From: Colwellia hornerae
GTDB lineage: Bacteria > Pseudomonadota > Gammaproteobacteria > Enterobacterales > Alteromonadaceae
Direction: 5' to 3'
DNA length: 64,000 nt
Assembly: GCF_007954355.1 (NCBI RefSeq)
Contig: NZ_VOLR01000008.1
Coordinates: forward strand, 1-64,000
Part shown: positions 62,779 through 64,000 of the stretch, one piece after another
How the letters are laid out: each line of letters begins with the position of its first letter
Numbering within the stretch: the first letter of the stretch is position 1
Translations under genes and position numbers: made by a program
Notes under the pieces: generated by a model
What the model saw: the letters and a program-made list of their open reading frames with translations, nothing else
The model's database searches: none
Told to the model about the DNA's origin: nothing

Positions 62779-64000
62779 TTACAGTCCACTAATTGCCGCT
62801 ATTGCAACCGCTGTGTTATACATAATCGTTGTGGCTGTTGTCCACAAGGTTAAATTGTTCATGTACTCTGAATCAAGTGGTACAACAATTGAGTCACCTG
62901 GTTTTAAAGCTGAGTCAGCACCACCGCTAAACCAATTGCTTTCTTCAAACATTTTGATACTGCCATTTGATGAAATAATATAAATTCTCTCATCATCAGC
63001 ACGTTTTTTTAAGCCGCCGCTTTGTGTTATGTAGTCTTCAACACTGCTTGATGAATCAAACATATGCGAGCTGTTCACTTGCACTTGTCCCATAACATTA
63101 ATTGAGCGGTTCTGCGTTGGGATGTAAAGTACATCGCCGCCTTCTATTGCAATATCATAATCATTTTTGGCAATAACTTGCGGTAAGTTAATAACTAAAC
63201 GCCCTAGTGGCTCTACCTTAGAGAGGTCTGCTAGTAACGATTGAATTTCACTATATGAAGTTATACCACTGTTACTTGATAAAGACTTAGTTGCCATTTC
63301 AATACGTAAGTCGGCACTTACTTTAATTAAATTTTGTTTTTCAAGTTGTTTTAACTTTGTTCTTGAAAAGACAGAGCCATTAGGGTCTGCAAAAGCCGTT
63401 AATCCTCCGGCTTTATTGATAATGCTTGATAAGCTATCACCACGACTTACTGTATATTTACCCGGAAAAAGGACTTCGCCGCGCAACTCAATAACATGAT
63501 TCGCACTCCATGAAGGGATACGGTGAATATTAAGGCGGTCTTTGCTTCTTAGTAAAATATTGTCTTGTTCGATATTGTTTAGGGCATTAACTAAATGAAT
63601 ATTTTTAGAAGTTTTTACCGAGTTAATACCGCTCATTTCGTTACGTGTTAACTCAGCTCTTGATAAATACGCTGACTCTTTAACGCCACCGGCCGCTAAA
63701 ATTAAATCGATTACGCGAGCCCCTTTTCCTAATGGATAAACGCCCGGAAATTTAACTTCGCCATCAATTTCAATTAACTTTACCGCTTCACCCACACCAG
63801 CTTGGTAACGGAGTTTGTTAACAATAGGCACAAGTAAACGTTGACGAGAAAATAATGCCATTTCACGAATGGTTACATTGTCATGCTCTGCGCCGCTATT
63901 AATATTATCGATAGAGGTATAGATTTTTTCATCTTTAGTCTCGGCCATAACATCGTTTTGTTCATGGATTTCCCAAAACTCTTTTTGCTTACTGGTTTCA
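62779..64000 (-). CDS. SLBB-domain polysaccharide export protein, C-terminal part (runs off the window)
   Basis: The frame is open to the right edge; upstream of the Met at 63948 it still reads ETSKQKEFWEIHEQNDV, so the real start is outside. At least three SLBB-type domains are visible: KLIEIDGEVKFPGVYPLGKG, NHVIELRGEVLFPGKYTVSR and RSINVMGQVQVNSSHMFDSS. The C-terminus ends in a hydrophobic stretch (LTLWTTATTIMYNTAVAIAA). Large multi-SLBB proteins of this kind occur beside Wza-type exporters in marine gammaproteobacteria. It is not the canonical Wza, which is the separate gene at 59752. Confidence 0.88.
   Translation of the reverse strand, partial: ETSKQKEFWEIHEQNDVMAETKDEKIYTSIDNINSGAEHDNVTIREMALFSRQRLLVPIVNKLRYQAGVGEAVKLIEIDGEVKFPGVYPLGKGARVIDLILAAGGVKESAYLSRAELTRNEMSGINSVKTSKNIHLVNALNNIEQDNILLRSKDRLNIHRIPSWSANHVIELRGEVLFPGKYTVSRGDSLSSIINKAGGLTAFADPNGSVFSRTKLKQLEKQNLIKVSADLRIEMATKSLSSNSGITSYSEIQSLLADLSKVEPLGRLVINLPQVIAKNDYDIAIEGGDVLYIPTQNRSINVMGQVQVNSSHMFDSSSSVEDYITQSGGLKKRADDERIYIISSNGSIKMFEESNWFSGGADSALKPGDSIVVPLDSEYMNNLTLWTTATTIMYNTAVAIAAISGL

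Noticed and set aside
1-64000. tRNA or rRNA genes
   Set aside because: No stretch with tRNA cloverleaf features or rRNA-like conserved sequence was noticed on either strand by reading; no computational scan was possible.

Overview
The window comes from an AT-rich marine gammaproteobacterium, most likely Alteromonadales and Colwellia-like. That placement is inferred from gene content, from the style of pgi, galU and the SulP transporter, and from the palindromic repeats with a CGTCATnCTGAA core that fill the intergenic gaps. It is not proven by any marker gene in the window. Almost every gene lies on the minus strand, so transcription runs from the right end to the left.

The right edge (about 56-64 kb) carries the capsule export set. 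It holds the C-terminal part of a large SLBB export protein that runs off the window, two GIY-YIG genes in a repeat field, wza, wzb and wzc, and a NusG-like RfaH antiterminator gene. Just after rfaH there is a JUMPstart/ops-like element (56103-56125). It precedes a minus-strand run of about 24.5 kb (55690 to 31126) that makes a complex acidic glycan. This run holds a legionaminic-acid-type pathway (dehydratase, aminotransferase, hydrolysing epimerase, synthase, formyltransferase, CBS-nucleotidyltransferase and CMP-transferase), a flippase, and a Kdo-like module (HMGL-type aldolase fusion, KdsB-like enzyme, HAD phosphatase). It continues with a CDP-6-deoxyhexose module (rfbF, rfbG, cupin epimerase, reductase), a Wzy polymerase, several glycosyltransferases, a small phosphoglycosyltransferase and an aminotransferase.

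At 30.3-31.1 kb there is a scar made of an IS66 TnpA gene, an IS256-family transposase tail and an internally deleted copy of the ugd 5' end. To its left lies a second polysaccharide region. It contains a WbpM/PglF-type membrane dehydratase, YjbH, Wzz and WecA, then a complete pseudaminic acid operon (pseB, C, F, G, a formyltransferase-like gene, pseI). After a decayed 0.9-kb stretch come a capsule-synthesis-type transferase, a second flippase, an ATP-grasp protein, a second polymerase, two glycosyltransferases, ugd, a UDP-glucuronate 4-epimerase, galU and pgi. The left end has a SulP transporter, a DUF1289 protein, a repeat field and the C-terminus of an IS4-type transposase.

The window therefore looks like two complete Wzx/Wzy assembly lines placed in tandem. 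One is WecA/Wzz-type (O-antigen-like) and the other is small-PGT/Wza-Wzb-Wzc-type (capsule-like). Between them they encode three CMP-activated acidic sugars: pseudaminic acid, legionaminic acid and an unknown Kdo-like acid. Each of these modules sits beside a large unassigned GT-B-like protein that could be its transferase. Neither nonulosonate pathway has its usual N-acetyltransferase, and both have a formyltransferase-fold gene instead. Other unusual items are a dense array of at least seven hairpins upstream of pseB and several fields of palindromic repeats at module boundaries.
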